From contig CM074696.1 of NCBI GenBank assembly GCA_037367355.1, positions 2,170,001 through 2,234,000 of the forward strand: a DNA stretch of 64,000 bases, given 5' to 3'. This DNA comes from Neoscytalidium dimidiatum (taxonomy: Eukaryota; Ascomycota; Dothideomycetes; Botryosphaeriales; Botryosphaeriaceae). The notes beneath the pieces were generated by a model. It made no database searches and was not told the origin of the DNA. It saw only the letters and a program-made list of their open reading frames with translations. Below, piece by piece: positions 45,806-57,123 of this stretch; the first letter of the stretch is position 1, and the number at the start of each line of letters is the position of its first letter. The position numbers were made by a program, and so were the translations under genes.

Positions 45806-46741
45806 CTATGCATTGTCTGCCTGAATCGTCGTCTACAAAATGCGCCATTAGCGAGCCACGAACGATCCTGAGCGGCGCGTTGCTTGTCTGAGGAGAGCCA
45901 GCACTCACCGTCAACCAGTCCATGCCCTCGTCGACACCCCTACCGTCGATGGCCGAACAGGCGACTATGCTCCAATTGCGGTCCCTGAGCTCGCCGAGCT
46001 TGAGCGCCTCAGAGATTTCGCCAGCGCCCTTTGCGCCGGGTTGGTCCTGTTTGTTGGCGAAGACAAGCAGGGCGGCATCGCGCAGCTCCTCTTCGGATAA
46101 CATGGCGGCTAGCTCCTCGGCGGCGGTGCCTAACCGGTCAATATCGGTCGAGTCGATGACGAAGATGACGGCGGCCGTGTTACTGTAGTAGCAGCGCCAG
46201 TACTGGAGACGGGGCAGGAAGGTCAGCGTGCGTAGTTCTGCGGTGCGGGACAGTTGCTGGAAAAGCGGGTGGGCGGGGAGAAGGGGTGCTATCGCGCGTA
46301 CCGGGCGAATCGATGTTTGGCCTCCAAGATCCTGTAGAAGTGAATATGTTAGTGGTAGATTTCAAGCCGGAGAAGAGAGGTAGTACAGATACGTACCCAG
46401 ACATTAAGATTCAGGTTTTTGTATGTGACGGATTCGACGTTGAAGCCGATAGTCGGAATCGTCGTGACTACCTCGCCAATCTGTACTCGAAAACGACATG
46501 TAAGCAGCTACTCAGATATTCCCTTCTCGCTTCTGTGCAGGAATCCGTACCTTTAGCCGGTAGAGCAGCGTCGTCTTGCCAGCATTGTCCTGCGCATCCT
46601 TCGCGTTAGCTGCGCCGGAGCTTGCATGTTGCCCGTCTTCAGGACCGGTTATTGCGGCGGGCGTACCAGGCCTAGAATTAGGATACGGATTTCCTTCTTC
46701 GCCCAGACCAGGGAAGTCAACCGTGATACCCAGCCGCCCAT
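45806..46741 (-). CDS. ARL1: ADP-ribosylation-factor-like GTPase Arl1
   Basis: A small GTPase of the trans-Golgi that recruits GRIP-domain golgins. Six exons (46741-46667, 46589-46551, 46480-46397, 46331-46302, 46202-45909, 45832-45806) give 182 residues, the normal length. MGGWVSRL supplies the myristoylated Gly2. The P-loop [14 protein letters not shown] is rebuilt across intron 1. Switch I is [20 protein letters not shown] and switch II is [20 protein letters not shown]. The guanine-specificity motifs are [10 protein letters not shown] and [16 protein letters not shown]. All exons end in complete codons, so an exon mistake would leave the frame open; the match to Arl1 over every exon argues against that. 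The last exon encodes only TTIQADNA. Confidence 0.95.
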
Positions 46742-47341
46742 TGTGTTGTTGTGGAAATGCGCTCAAAAAAAAGTTCGGAGGGAGGGACAGCTATGGCGTC
46801 AGGGTCGCAGCGGCCGGGGAAGGGCGGGCGATTTCTAAGCGGACGGATTGGAGAGACGGCGGGAGACGCAGGGGATTTCTGCGCGGGCGTTCGACAGGAG
46901 ATGACGCGGAAAACGGGCGTTGGTGTGGGTGGGAGGCAGCGCGAGAGCAGGAGGCAGGCTTGTTAAACGGGGATGGAGGCGTATGGTTGCTTTGCTGGCT
47001 TTTGCCTTACTGCTAGGTTGCTGCAAGTCCAGTCGGAGAGGGCGTTGAGTTGATCCGAGCTCGAGCCCAGGAGCCACACGGAGCCACAGCGAGCCCAGAC
47101 CCGACGTGAAAGGCAGCCAACCGCCTTGCCCGATGCGTCAGGATTCAGCTCCACCGAGCAATCAAACCGCACGCGCCCATGCCCATGTCCATGCTCTGCG
47201 CTTTCTCGCCCTGCCGGAACCAAGCCCTGCATATAGACATTTCGCTCGCTTCCTTTCAGCTCGCCGAGCCCGCGCTATGCATTTGCCTACATGATGATAA
47301 ATCTATTTCAGCCACAGCTCTCTACCATTACCGCTTCTCTC
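46742..47341. other. Intergenic region / ARL1 promoter
   Basis: A 600-base GC-rich spacer holding the ARL1 promoter and the 3' end of the hydrolase fusion gene. No further gene is seen. Confidence 0.5.
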
Positions 47342-49687
47342 CTATTCCGTATTCATCTCTTCCGCCAATGTCGGCGTCTCGTCGCGACTCCGCTTCCGGC
47401 TCGTAGTGCCGTTGCCGTTGCCGTTGCCGTTGCCATTTCTATCCTGCCTGTCGTTCTCCGCCGCTGATGGATCTAGTGACTGCTCGAACCGCCGCGCTAT
47501 CTCCAGCAACTCCGCATCCATGCGGCTTCCGCCCATGAATTGCACCCCGAATGGTAGCCGGCCCTCGTTACCCTCAGTGCCGAGCAATTCGTCGAGTGGA
47601 TAGAGCCCTGCTGGCACAGAAATCGCACACAAGTCCAACACATTGGCTGCATGTGTGTACTCTCCCAACGCGCTATTCTTCTTGATGGGGTCCGCCAGCA
47701 CCTCCTCGATAGTCCAGTGCGCTGGGGCTGTCGGGGTGACGATGACGTCAACCCCATTGGCCCCGGCACTGAACGTCTCCTCTGCCTGACGCGTATAGAG
47801 AGCTTTGGCCTGCAGGTCTCGATAAGCTTGAATGGCCGTGCTCTGCCGCGCCACAGCACCGTCGAAGACCTCCACGACTGCTGGGTGCAAGTATTTCCTG
47901 TTCTTTTCGAGCCAGTCGTCGGGGTGGTTTGCAAGCCTCTCCATGACCAGCGTTCCTTCGTAAAGCAGTTTCCCAGCCCTCTCGAATGGAGTCCAGTCTA
48001 TCGGTTTGAGCACTCCGCCAATGCTGACAAGCTTTCGGATGACGTGGTTGAAAATCTTCCGGTAGAGCGGATGGCATGCATCCAGGGCTTCGGGAGGGGG
48101 AATCCCGAAGCGAAAAGTTTGTCTTTGCGGACCGACTGCATTGATGTGGCGCTCGTAAGCAATGGGCGGTCTTGAGTACCTGTCCGCAGCGTCATACTCC
48201 TCGATCACTTGCCACACTATGCGGGCTTCGCCTACATTGCGAGCTAAGATCGCTATGCAGTCCAATGAGGCACATGCAGGAGTGATGCCGCGCATGGACA
48301 CTAGGCCTCGTGTAGGCTTGTACCCCACAACATCGTTGAATGTCGCTGGAATCCGTCCTGATCCTGCTGTATCTGTTCCGATGGAGAATGAAACCAGGCC
48401 TGCGCCCACGCTGACAGCGCTACCACTACTTGAGCCTCCAGCGATGTAGTCCTTATGATAAGTTGAGTGCGGTGTTCCTTCAGGGCTCCGGCAACCAGTC
48501 ATGCCCGTACCGAGTTGATCCATATTCGTCTTCCCGATGAAGATACCTCCATTAGCAATGATCTTTTCATAGACCGGCGCTGATCCAGATGCCATGCGTG
48601 TAAGCGGTGGGCATGCAGTTGTGGTCTGGATGTTCGCAACGTCGATCGAGTCCTTGATGCTGAATGGAATTCCGAAGAGCGGTGGCCGTTCCCTGGGTTT
48701 TGGCCACTTCTTTTCCACCTCCCTTGCTGCTTCGAGAACAGCTTCTCTACTCTCCAGGTGGATCCAAACGGCGGGATCGTGCTCCTTGTAGACCTCGATT
48801 TTGCGGTACAGGGAACTCATGATCGATTCAGGGGAAACGCCAGAATTGTAGGCAGCTTGCAGCCGGCGGACGCGCATGTCTGCATTTTGACGATATCGCT
48901 CGTCCTGGGCCACACGTGCTTCCGCGAGAGGAGTCAATGCTTTGAAAACCCGTTCCACTTTTGAGACGAAACCAAAGAGGCCTCCGTCGATGTGGATGAC
49001 ATCGAGAACCCCCCGTTTGAATTTTTCTTCGTTGTACCCCGCTGTGCAATCCGAGATCACGCCTGGCTTGCGTAAGAAATGGTCCCGTGAGAGTCAGGAT
49101 CAACACAACTTACAACACTCAAGGCCTCTATCACTAGCCTCGCGAACGGTAGAGGACACGCAGCTTTCAATAGTAACATCTGCTACGAGGAGATGGGTGA
49201 TGGCGCGTGCCTTAAGTTTGTGCAATAGTTCGGTGTTCCAGAAGGCGCCTTTGCCAGACTTGTCTATTACAACCTCTCCCGGAAATGGACGAAGCTCGTC
49301 GATGATATCGTGACCATATTCGCCGCGCACCAGATGCCTGCCCATAGACCCCCTGTCCCCAACGGTGATTCCAGCGTTGCCGTGGGCGGGAGCTTGGCGC
49401 GCGGAAATGATCGACGGGCAATCAGACAAGTCCGGCTCAAAGCCTTCCCGCGTATGGAAAATCGGCAGGCGGGCAGCGCGGCAAGCATCCAGCAACCGCA
49501 TGACCGGGCGAACGACGGCCTGGACGGCGGATAGGTCGGCGCCGACACTGTGCAAGTAGCCGCCCTCAACGAGGAAGTCGCGCTGCATGTCAACAAGAAG
49601 CAAGGCGGTGTGGCGCGAAGGGAAGCTGAAAGGGAAGGGTTTGGCGTCGACGACCAGATGGGATGGTCCGGCGCTACTAGACGCCAT
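47342..49687 (-). CDS. Isochorismatase-like hydrolase fused to allophanate-hydrolase-type amidase
   Basis: Two exons (49687-49114, 49062-47342) encode 764 residues with two complete catalytic domains. Residues 1-205 are a cysteine hydrolase of the isochorismatase superfamily with triad D33 (LLLVDMQRDF), K143 (VIDKSGKGAFW) and C176 (TIESCVSSTV). Residues about 265-725 are an amidase-signature enzyme with K328 (FGIPFSIKDSIDV), the cis-Ser in AGGSSSGSAVS (402-404) and the nucleophile S426 in GTDTAGSGRIPATF, the form typical of allophanate hydrolases. The intron lies inside the first domain and rebuilds ECCVISDCTAGY. A biuret-hydrolase-like step followed by allophanate hydrolysis would release ammonia from urea-type nitrogen sources; that pairing is inference. 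The C-terminus carries an (NG)n repeat and a basic KRSRDE motif. Confidence 0.92.
47406..47434. repeat. GTTGCC hexanucleotide tandem repeat
   Basis: Nearly five GTTGCC units inside the 3' coding end of the hydrolase fusion, encoding alternating Asn-Gly on the minus strand. A likely length-polymorphic coding minisatellite, because changes of six bases keep the frame. Confidence 0.85.
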
Positions 49688-50273
49688 GGTTGCGGTGGAG
49701 CGGAGAGGCGGAGTGGTGATTTTGTTAGTGGTACGGCGCGGGTGAAGAATAACGGTTTGGGCGGTGGAAGGGGATTGGATTAAGAGGGCGTGTTATTAGG
49801 GGCCGTGAGGCAATGAAACAGGTCGTGGGTTTTTCATTTCTCGCAGCCCCAATCAAGCCTTGCCCGCGGCCCACTGCTGCCAGCTTGTTCCCAGTGCGGG
49901 GCGAGGGCTGGAGGGTGCTTATTAAGGTTTTGTGAGCGGTGGTCAAGGGCAGCCAAGCGTCGGACATTTTCGAGTCGGGAGAAGGGTCTTGAGCCGCAAA
50001 TAGCAGTGATGAGGTGAGAGGAGGCGCATCTTCGCTTTTGGGTTGCGGAGTTGTTCCGTCGAGAGTGCTGAGAAGCTCCGCTGTGCCCGCGCTGCTGGGT
50101 CCAAGGCCTGGGTCCGCCGTCCCGGCACGGGCCACACTGCTCTTCACCACCGCCCGCCAGCCCAAGCTACCTCGACTCCAACGCAAGCAGCCTCGATCTA
50201 TCTCTACAGCTGTGCTTCAGCACCAAACTTCGACCATCCACATCCACCCGCGTCGTGGAACAGCCTGCCCATC
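49688..50273. promoter_or_regulatory. Divergent promoter between hydrolase fusion and ARP8
   Basis: A 586-base spacer between divergently transcribed genes. It contains the leaders of both and no recognised gene. Confidence 0.5.
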
Positions 50274-53200
50274 ATGGTCGGCAAGAAATCTGGCCGCGCC
50301 CTCATGAAGGACGAAGGTACGTTCCGTCCATGTCTCTATCCGCGCGCGAGCTGCCCTCCGTAGCCTTGCTTGTCGCATGTCGATTTGAAGATGTGTGCTA
50401 ACTTGTGCGCCGCTGTGACCAGGCCTGGAGAGGACCGATAACAATCTGGACCTCACAACATGGCCTCAGGTTAGCATGATTAACCAGAAAAACTACTATA
50501 CGTCCGTAATCCCCGTTTCCTTTCTTCCGCTGTCCCTCTTCGCCAATACATACCCTTTCTCGTATCTCCTCGTCCCTTTACCTCGCTCTGTCGTCCGTCG
50601 AAATACTTTTGGTCAAAGAGAGCTGTAAGGAACAATGGTCCCAAATATCAGCTTGTGGAGGCAAGCACACACGGAGCCAGGTGTGCGCGGCAGTAACTGA
50701 GAAGTGCAATGGCGAATTTCCTCTACCACGTCAATGGTCGACGGCCTCCGTACCATTATCGGCGTATACTATCCATATCACTTGCTATTCATTCATTGCC
50801 CGTGGATGGCAATAATGTCCGAGCAATCGTTCCCGCCCTCGGACGGTCTGGATTTGGGCTTTCATGAGCCAACAAGCTTGGACATCACCAACCATAACAG
50901 CTCGTTGATTGGATATCATCCCATTCCTTCCTCCCTCGGAACCTACGAACAAGCTGCTTACGAGCAAGCTGCTGGCAGCAAGACACAAGGGTTTTCCATA
51001 TTCAGTCTCGGCAGGCCGCAACAATGACTTTTCACTCAAGGATTCATGCTTACGGATTCTTTTTGGTGAGGGCGAAGAAGTGTTGCTGGTTTTTGGGGGG
51101 TCTCGGAAGTCCATGTTCAGGAGACTGGCTGCCATTTAGTATCAGCGGAGCCCTATGTCCCGCAGCTCAGAAACCGCGGTCTTCTTGACTTGCAGTCCTC
51201 ATCTGAGCTTCTGCTAGTGCAGCCTTTGGATATTCGACAACATCGACTATATTTTCCGCTGTATCACCACCGTACGTCCCGAGCACTTCCTTGGAATGAT
51301 CACGTTCATGTTCCCGGCCATCCTCTTGGGAGACCACGGAAATTGCCACCTCTTTATCGATCACCCTTGCCTTATTCGGTACCGGGCCTGACGGATGCAA
51401 TCAAGGCGTGCGCTGCAAAGCATTTGCCCAAATCTGGAGCTGTGGCTGCTATTTCGAGAAACTTCAAGCTTCTGCGGACTGCTTTGAACATGACCATTTT
51501 TTCGAGCTGACTTCTACTCCCGGCACTTTTCACTCACTTGATCTGTTACACGTATTGCACTTGCACTATGTTCTTGTCTTCTTCTCAAGCGTCAGGGTTT
51601 ACTATGCTGACTAGTACCTGTAGAGAGTACCTGAAGCGGGATGACCAATTTCTTGCCTACCGGACTCAGCAAGAAGAGACGACGAATCGCATGGTTCAGC
51701 AAGCACGGGACAAAGACAGGGCACTTGCACAAGGCGTCGACGTCAATGAAGAAGACGAGAACGGGACTACTACAGCAACGCAAGAGGCCTTTGGATCAAA
51801 GATTGTCGTCATACACCCGGGCAGTCAAAACTTGAGGATTGGCCTAGCGAGCGATGCATTGCCAAAGACAGTCCCGATGGTCATCGCTCGCAAATGGCCG
51901 CAGAATGAAGCGGAAGAAGACGGTGGCGAGCCTCTGCCAAAACGCATCAAAATCGACGGGTCAATCCCAGAAGAACCTGAGAAGTGGTTTGGGGAGGAAT
52001 TCTCATCCCAGTACAACTCAATGTCAAACGATCTAAAGCAACGCATGCGGGCCAACAAAAGAAGAGTGTTACCAAACTCTAAGGAGTTGGTAGTCAACTA
52101 TAACCGGAGGACTCCTCCAGAGGTTATCAGCGAACACAATGACCCACATCGCGTGGAATGGACGGAGATACCATCAGACGCGCCGGACTGCATTCTTGGG
52201 CAAGCTGCCTTGCGCATCCCTGAAAACTCTGAACCTCGCTACAAGCTGTTCTGGCCCATCCGACACGGTTGGTTCAACGAGCAGGACTACACGACAAAGA
52301 ACATGCTCTACCAGGATGTATCTCTGATAATCGAGGACGCCATCATCTCTGAACTCGGACTAAAGCACAAAAAGGATTGGTCTCAGTACGGATGCGTGTG
52401 CATCATACCTGATCTTTTCGAACGCACTTACGTCACACAGATGCTTGATATCCTTCTACGAGATCTCGGTTTTGGGCGAGTATGCTTCCAGCAGGAGAGC
52501 CTTTCAGCAACATTTGGTGCTGGCTACTCAAGCTCCTGCATCGTCGATATTGGAGCGCAGAAAACATCAGTCTGTTGTGTCGAGGAAGGCATGTGCATTG
52601 AAGACTCACGCGTCAACGTGAAGTATGGAGGTACAGATGTAACAGAGACGTTCATGCGTATGATGCTACATGACTACTTCCCCTATTCGGATATCAATCT
52701 GAAGAGGAGATATGACTGGCTCCTGGCTGAGGAGCTGAAGCAGAAGTTCTGCACAATGAACGAGTCCGACATCAGCGTGCAGCTCTACGACTTTCATTTA
52801 AGAGCATTTGGTGAGGATACAAGAAAATACTTCTTCAAGTGTTACGATGAGACCATGCTGGCGCCTATGGTAAGTAAGAAACTGATACTTCGAACAAGTG
52901 TCTGCCACTGACGGAGTCTAGGGGTACTTCCAACCAACTATATTTGACCACTCAGACAAGCTCAGGAGACGCCGGAAGCTCATTGACCGCTCGTACGATC
53001 TATACGACGGATCACCGAACGACCCCCAGTCTGCTGCACAAAATGCTATCATTGAGAGCGCTGCTCCTCCGCAGCCTGAAGCTGCCACGACAAACGCTGT
53101 ACCAGAGGTCAAGCCACTACCGACTATAGTTGCAGGGACTCCAAGTCGATCCAACCCAGTCGGCCTCGTTGGACGGCTCAATGAACAGGAAGGAACACCT

Positions 53201-53731
53201 CGCTCGTCCGTGGCTGGTTCTCCTGGACCGGACGGCACTAGTACTCCTCAACCTCCGCGGGAAACTCCAGCGGCTGGAGGCGCTCCCGGAGAGGGCGGTA
53301 GCTTTGGCGCCACAAGCATATTCTTCGATCCCACCCTCGAAAAGATCAAGCTCGCGGAAGAGCGCGACAAGATACTACCCATTGCAGGACTTGACACCGC
53401 CATCATGACTTCAATCCAGCATGGTGCGCGCGGTGATGATCGCAAGGCTCGGGATTTTTACGGCGGCATCATGGTCATCGGCGGAGGTAGCAAGATTGCT
53501 GGGTTCATGCCGTTTTTGGAAGACCGATTGCGTTCATTGTTGCCCGGCCTTGGCAAGGACATTCTGATCGGAGCGCCGCCGAGAGACCTGGATCCCCAGG
53601 TGCTGGTGTGGAAAGGCGGTAGCGTTTTCGGCAAGCTGAGCACCAGCGGTAATGACAGTTGGATCTCGCAGAAGGAGTATGACATCCTTGGGAGCCGATT
53701 GTTGATGAACAAGTGTATGTTCTTGTGGTAA
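50274..53731 (+). CDS. ARP8: Actin-related protein Arp8 (INO80 complex)
   Basis: Arp8 is a nuclear actin-related subunit of the INO80 chromatin remodeller that helps bind nucleosomes and extranucleosomal DNA. Four exons (50274-50316, 50423-50501, 51624-52869, 52922-53731) give 725 residues. The N-terminus MVGKKSGRALMKDEG joins LERTDNNLDLTTWPQVSMIN, then QKNYYTEYLKRDDQFLAYRT across a large intron. Actin-fold blocks include SKIVVIHPGSQNLRIGLASD, PIRHGWFNE, CVCIIPDLFERTYVTQMLDI, SSSCIVDIGAQKTSVCCVEE, VNVKYGGTDVTE and MVIGGGSKIAGFMPFLEDRL. A Pro/Ser/Gly-rich insert of about 80 residues interrupts the fold near 495-575, which is normal for Arp8. The second intron is 1122 bases (50502-51623), far longer than any other here, and begins GTCCGT. 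Confidence 0.93.
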
Positions 53732-54034
53732 AAGATGGAATCTGGTCAAAGGCGCTGAAGGATCGGAAAATGGAGGATGGTGGTACCCGGCGGATGTTTA
53801 TTGTCATGGTAGACATCATATTTAGGCTTGCTATGAAATAACTATTTCTGCTGCGTGTGCCTGGCACCAGTCGGATACGGATTCGGTGTATCCTCACCGC
53901 CCGCAGCTCTGCCACGCCGACACCAAGCAGCGCGCACGGGCCCTGGACGTCAATCTCGACGCGCCTTCTCGACTTTCTTGGTTGCGCCTCCATTCCCTTC
54001 CACACCACAACATTTCAGTCTCACCACCTTCAAG
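53732..54034. other. Short spacer between ARP8 and PAF1
   Basis: About 300 bases hold the ARP8 3' end and the PAF1 promoter and leader, with a pyrimidine-rich tract at 53968-54030. Two nuclear chromatin/transcription genes lie in tandem here. Confidence 0.5.
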
Positions 54035-55513
54035 ATGGCGAGTGGCGGTCGCGTTTACCATCAGGACTACATCGCACGGATACGATACTCGAATGCCCTA
54101 CCACCGCCACCCAATCCTCCGAAACTCCTCGAGATACCAAACACTGGCCTAGCTAGCGGCCAATACACCTCCGCCGGCTTCGCGTCGCGCCTGGCTAGAG
54201 AGCAACCGCTGAACGTCGAAGCCGATGCCGAGCTTGGAATGCCCATAGATCTCGTCGGCCTACCCGCCGTTTTTGAAGGCGATGACTCTGGTGAGCTCAG
54301 CCCCTCCCCCGTTTATTCTCTCACTTCAGCAACAAAAGGATGATTAATGAAGCTGCCGCCAGTTCTCCTCGCACCCGAGAACCCGATTCCTCTCCATCCT
54401 CATGATCGCGCCCTCCTGAAACCTCTCTCCAGCCTCGGCAAGCCCTCGTCGATTGCCGGTGGCGTCAGCTTCTTGCGGCGGACGGAGTACATGACAGCGG
54501 CGGGCGGTGGCAGCCATAGCGGGCTGCGCGACTCGGCATCCAGCGGCGGGCGGCGCGCACAGCCTAAGAAGCGGAAGCAGACGGACGCGGAGAAGAACGA
54601 GCCGATCAACATCCTGCGCTCGATCCTGAAGGGGTTCGACATCGCGTATCCGGAGGACGCATACCGGGGGCAGGACACGGTGCAGAACCTGCGGGCGGAG
54701 GAGATCACGCCAGAGGAACGGCGGGCGTGGGAGCGGCCGACGCACCCGCTCAACCCGAGCCTGAAGCTGGTCGACTCGTACCCGATCCTGCCGGACCTGG
54801 ACGCGGTGACGGAGACGGGCGGCTACATCGTGGCCAAGTTCCAGACGAACCCGATCGCGAACCAGGGCGCGGCGTACGACGAGCGCGTCGACGTCAGCCT
54901 GCTGCGCGTGCTGGAGCCGACGGCCGAGCAGGAGGAGCAGTACCGCCTGAAGCTGCAGGAGCACGAGCAGGCCGACCCGGAGACGCGCGCCGGCCGGCCG
55001 CCGCCCCAACCCGACTACGACTACGAGTTCTTCCTGCCCGCCAGCCGCGACGCCGTGCGCGGCATCAAGCGCAAGTTCAGCGCTACGGACCCGGACCGCG
55101 ACGACGAGAGCCTGTACGACTACGTCAACGCGGAGACGGGCAAGCGCTGCTTCCGCTACGATCGCATCCGCTGCTACGAAACGTACCAGCAGGCCGGCAA
55201 CCCGCAGGAGCCATATGACGATACGGTCGCGGTTGCGCTGCACGATCCCGAGATGGATGTCGGCGCGGTGCCTGGGCACGGCAGCAGATTGCAGAAGGGC
55301 GCGTATTACTATCCTATCGTGCAGCGCACATTCATCCGGCCGAAGAGGAAGGCGGCAAGGGGCGTTGCGGGTGTGGTCAGCAGCCAGCAGGATGGCGAGC
55401 AGGAGAACAGGGTTGATGTGTTGGAGGTTGAGGTTAGGGATGCGGATGAGAGGGAGATTGCGGAGAAGCAGGTGTTTAGGGAGAAACTGGAGGGAGAAGA
55501 AGTGGAAGCGTAG
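54035..55513 (+). CDS. PAF1: RNA polymerase II-associated factor Paf1
   Basis: A subunit of the Paf1 complex, which travels with RNA polymerase II and supports elongation and histone modification. Two exons (54035-54290, 54363-55513) give 468 residues. Conserved blocks are YHQDYIARIRYSNALPPPPN PPKLLEIP at the N-terminus, NPIPLHPHDRALLKPLSSLG, SFLRRTEYMT, IKGFDIAYPED-type residues in SILKGFDIAYPEDAYRGQDT, HPLNPSLKLVDSYPILPDLD, YEFFLPASRDAVRGIKRKFS and YYYPIVQRTFIRPKRKAARG. The intron is 72 bases, and the split codon gives DDSVLLAPENP. The start MASGGRVYHQD follows a pyrimidine-rich leader; the frame is open further upstream, but that part overlaps the spacer and is not conserved. The C-terminal tail is acidic. 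Confidence 0.94.
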
Positions 55514-57123
55514 GGTTGAGTGGACGTGTTTGGTGTGTGCGGAATGGTTTTCCTTTGGTTGACGGAGGAGCAGAACAGGTGTGCGGCTAATATCTCTTTG
55601 AAAGGAGAATGGAAGCTTTTGGAGCACGGCCGAGGCCTGGGGAAGAGCGATGCTGAGTGAGTGGGTGGAGGAATGAGGTGCATCGCCGAACGGGTGGGGA
55701 AAAAGATATCACAACTTTTTGCGGTAGTTGGACTTGATAGGCGAACAAAAGACTTATTCAACGGCTCTGATCTGGGCTTCTGGATTGTTTTATGCACAAT
55801 ATCTCACCGGCTCAGACTCAGTCCCTTGCCGTCCAGCGCTGCCACCGGGTGCATGTGGTCGCGCGACGAATTTCCCGCGCAGCTCATACTATCTACCCAC
55901 CCCGCGCCCGCTATTTACCTACCCGACACCTCCGCTGCTGAGCGTTCTCCTAATGCGTTTTCTATTGTGTTTGGTGGCTGGCTGTGCTATTTTCTACCGA
56001 TGCGGTATTATAAAGTACGGTAGACTGACTTCTGAAAGGGCCACTTACTCTTTCGGAGTTGCAAAGCTCGAAAACCCCAACGGTCTGCTGAGTGTTTCCC
56101 TAGATATACAGGGGGGGGAGGCCTCGTATCGCCAGCAAGGCTGTTATTCAGCCTTGTCTTTCCGCCCGGCCGGAAACCCGAAAAGCACAGATGCAGCTGG
56201 CGACCGCGTGCATTATTCCCGCCTGCCGTCCGTTCCGTATCTTTTTATCGAGTCTGCCTTGCATGTAGAATAAAGAGGGGTCCTCAACTTGTGTTACTAG
56301 GACAAAGCTAAGTAATTAGGCGGACATCATATGAAAGCAGGTGGTCTCCTCTTTTGTCGTGTCGGTACGAGGCAGAATCACTGAGGCCGGCCACTGTAAG
56401 CTGCATTGCATGCGAGCAGCTATCCTGAACACCAATCAATAAGCTGCACATGGGGATCAGGAGGCTGGACACGCTAAAATCCCTGCGAGGGCAGGAAGGG
56501 ATGCGTGCGGAGAGGTATGTGTTCAGCGCTACCGGTGGGCGGGCGCATACGGTCTTGCTGACGAGTCGAGGGTCAGATGGCGTGGTGCAGGCTCCATCGT
56601 ACAATGGACTGGATACCGCAATGTCTGAGACCCACACAATACCGTTAAGCGTCTCCTCTCTTTCTTGAAATTGCGCATACTAGGAATTTAGCAATGGATG
56701 TTCATCACATCCGCGATCAATTGTTCAGCCTTGCTACTCCGCCACCTTGAAGCGCAGCGAATCACTGTGCAGCATACGCATGCTGCGTAGACAGTGCCAC
56801 AATGCCATTTCCAGGCTGAACCAGTCCCCTTCATTCTATGCTTTCTTTGCGCATTTGCGAATTCGCAGATGCGTTGCTCTGCCCTTGTGTAGTTTCATGA
56901 ACAGGTCATCTACGTCGGCGCGATTTCGCCTTGGAAGGGGGGTATTTAACCTGATGGCGCACCCCTCATCCCGCGACAGCAGCAACAACACCAGCACAGT
57001 GATGCGATGAAATTTGCCACACACTGTTCACACGTCAGTGAATCTATAGGAGGAATACTATAAAAGCTACTTCCCTCGTCTACTTAAATGTCGGTCTGCC
57101 CACGATTTACTGATAATTGAAAG
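55514..57123. other. Intergenic region without a supported gene
   Basis: A 1.6-kb gap. A plus-strand frame of 181 codons (55728-56273) and smaller ones are present, but they show no family resemblance, signal peptide or splice partners. The last 70 bases hold the promoter of the zinc-finger gene. Confidence 0.45.
57059..57065 (+). promoter_or_regulatory. TATA box of the C2H2 gene
   Basis: TATAAAA lies 65 bases upstream of the ATG at 57124, which supports that start. Confidence 0.5.

Noticed and set aside
54344..55627. 427-codon minus-strand frame opposite PAF1
   Set aside because: It is the antisense shadow of the PAF1 coding exon; the Leu/Arg-rich translation mirrors the sense codon usage.
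55728..56273. 181-codon plus-strand frame between PAF1 and the C2H2 gene
   Set aside because: A short hydrophobic patch but no signal peptide at the start, no family and no neighbouring exons.
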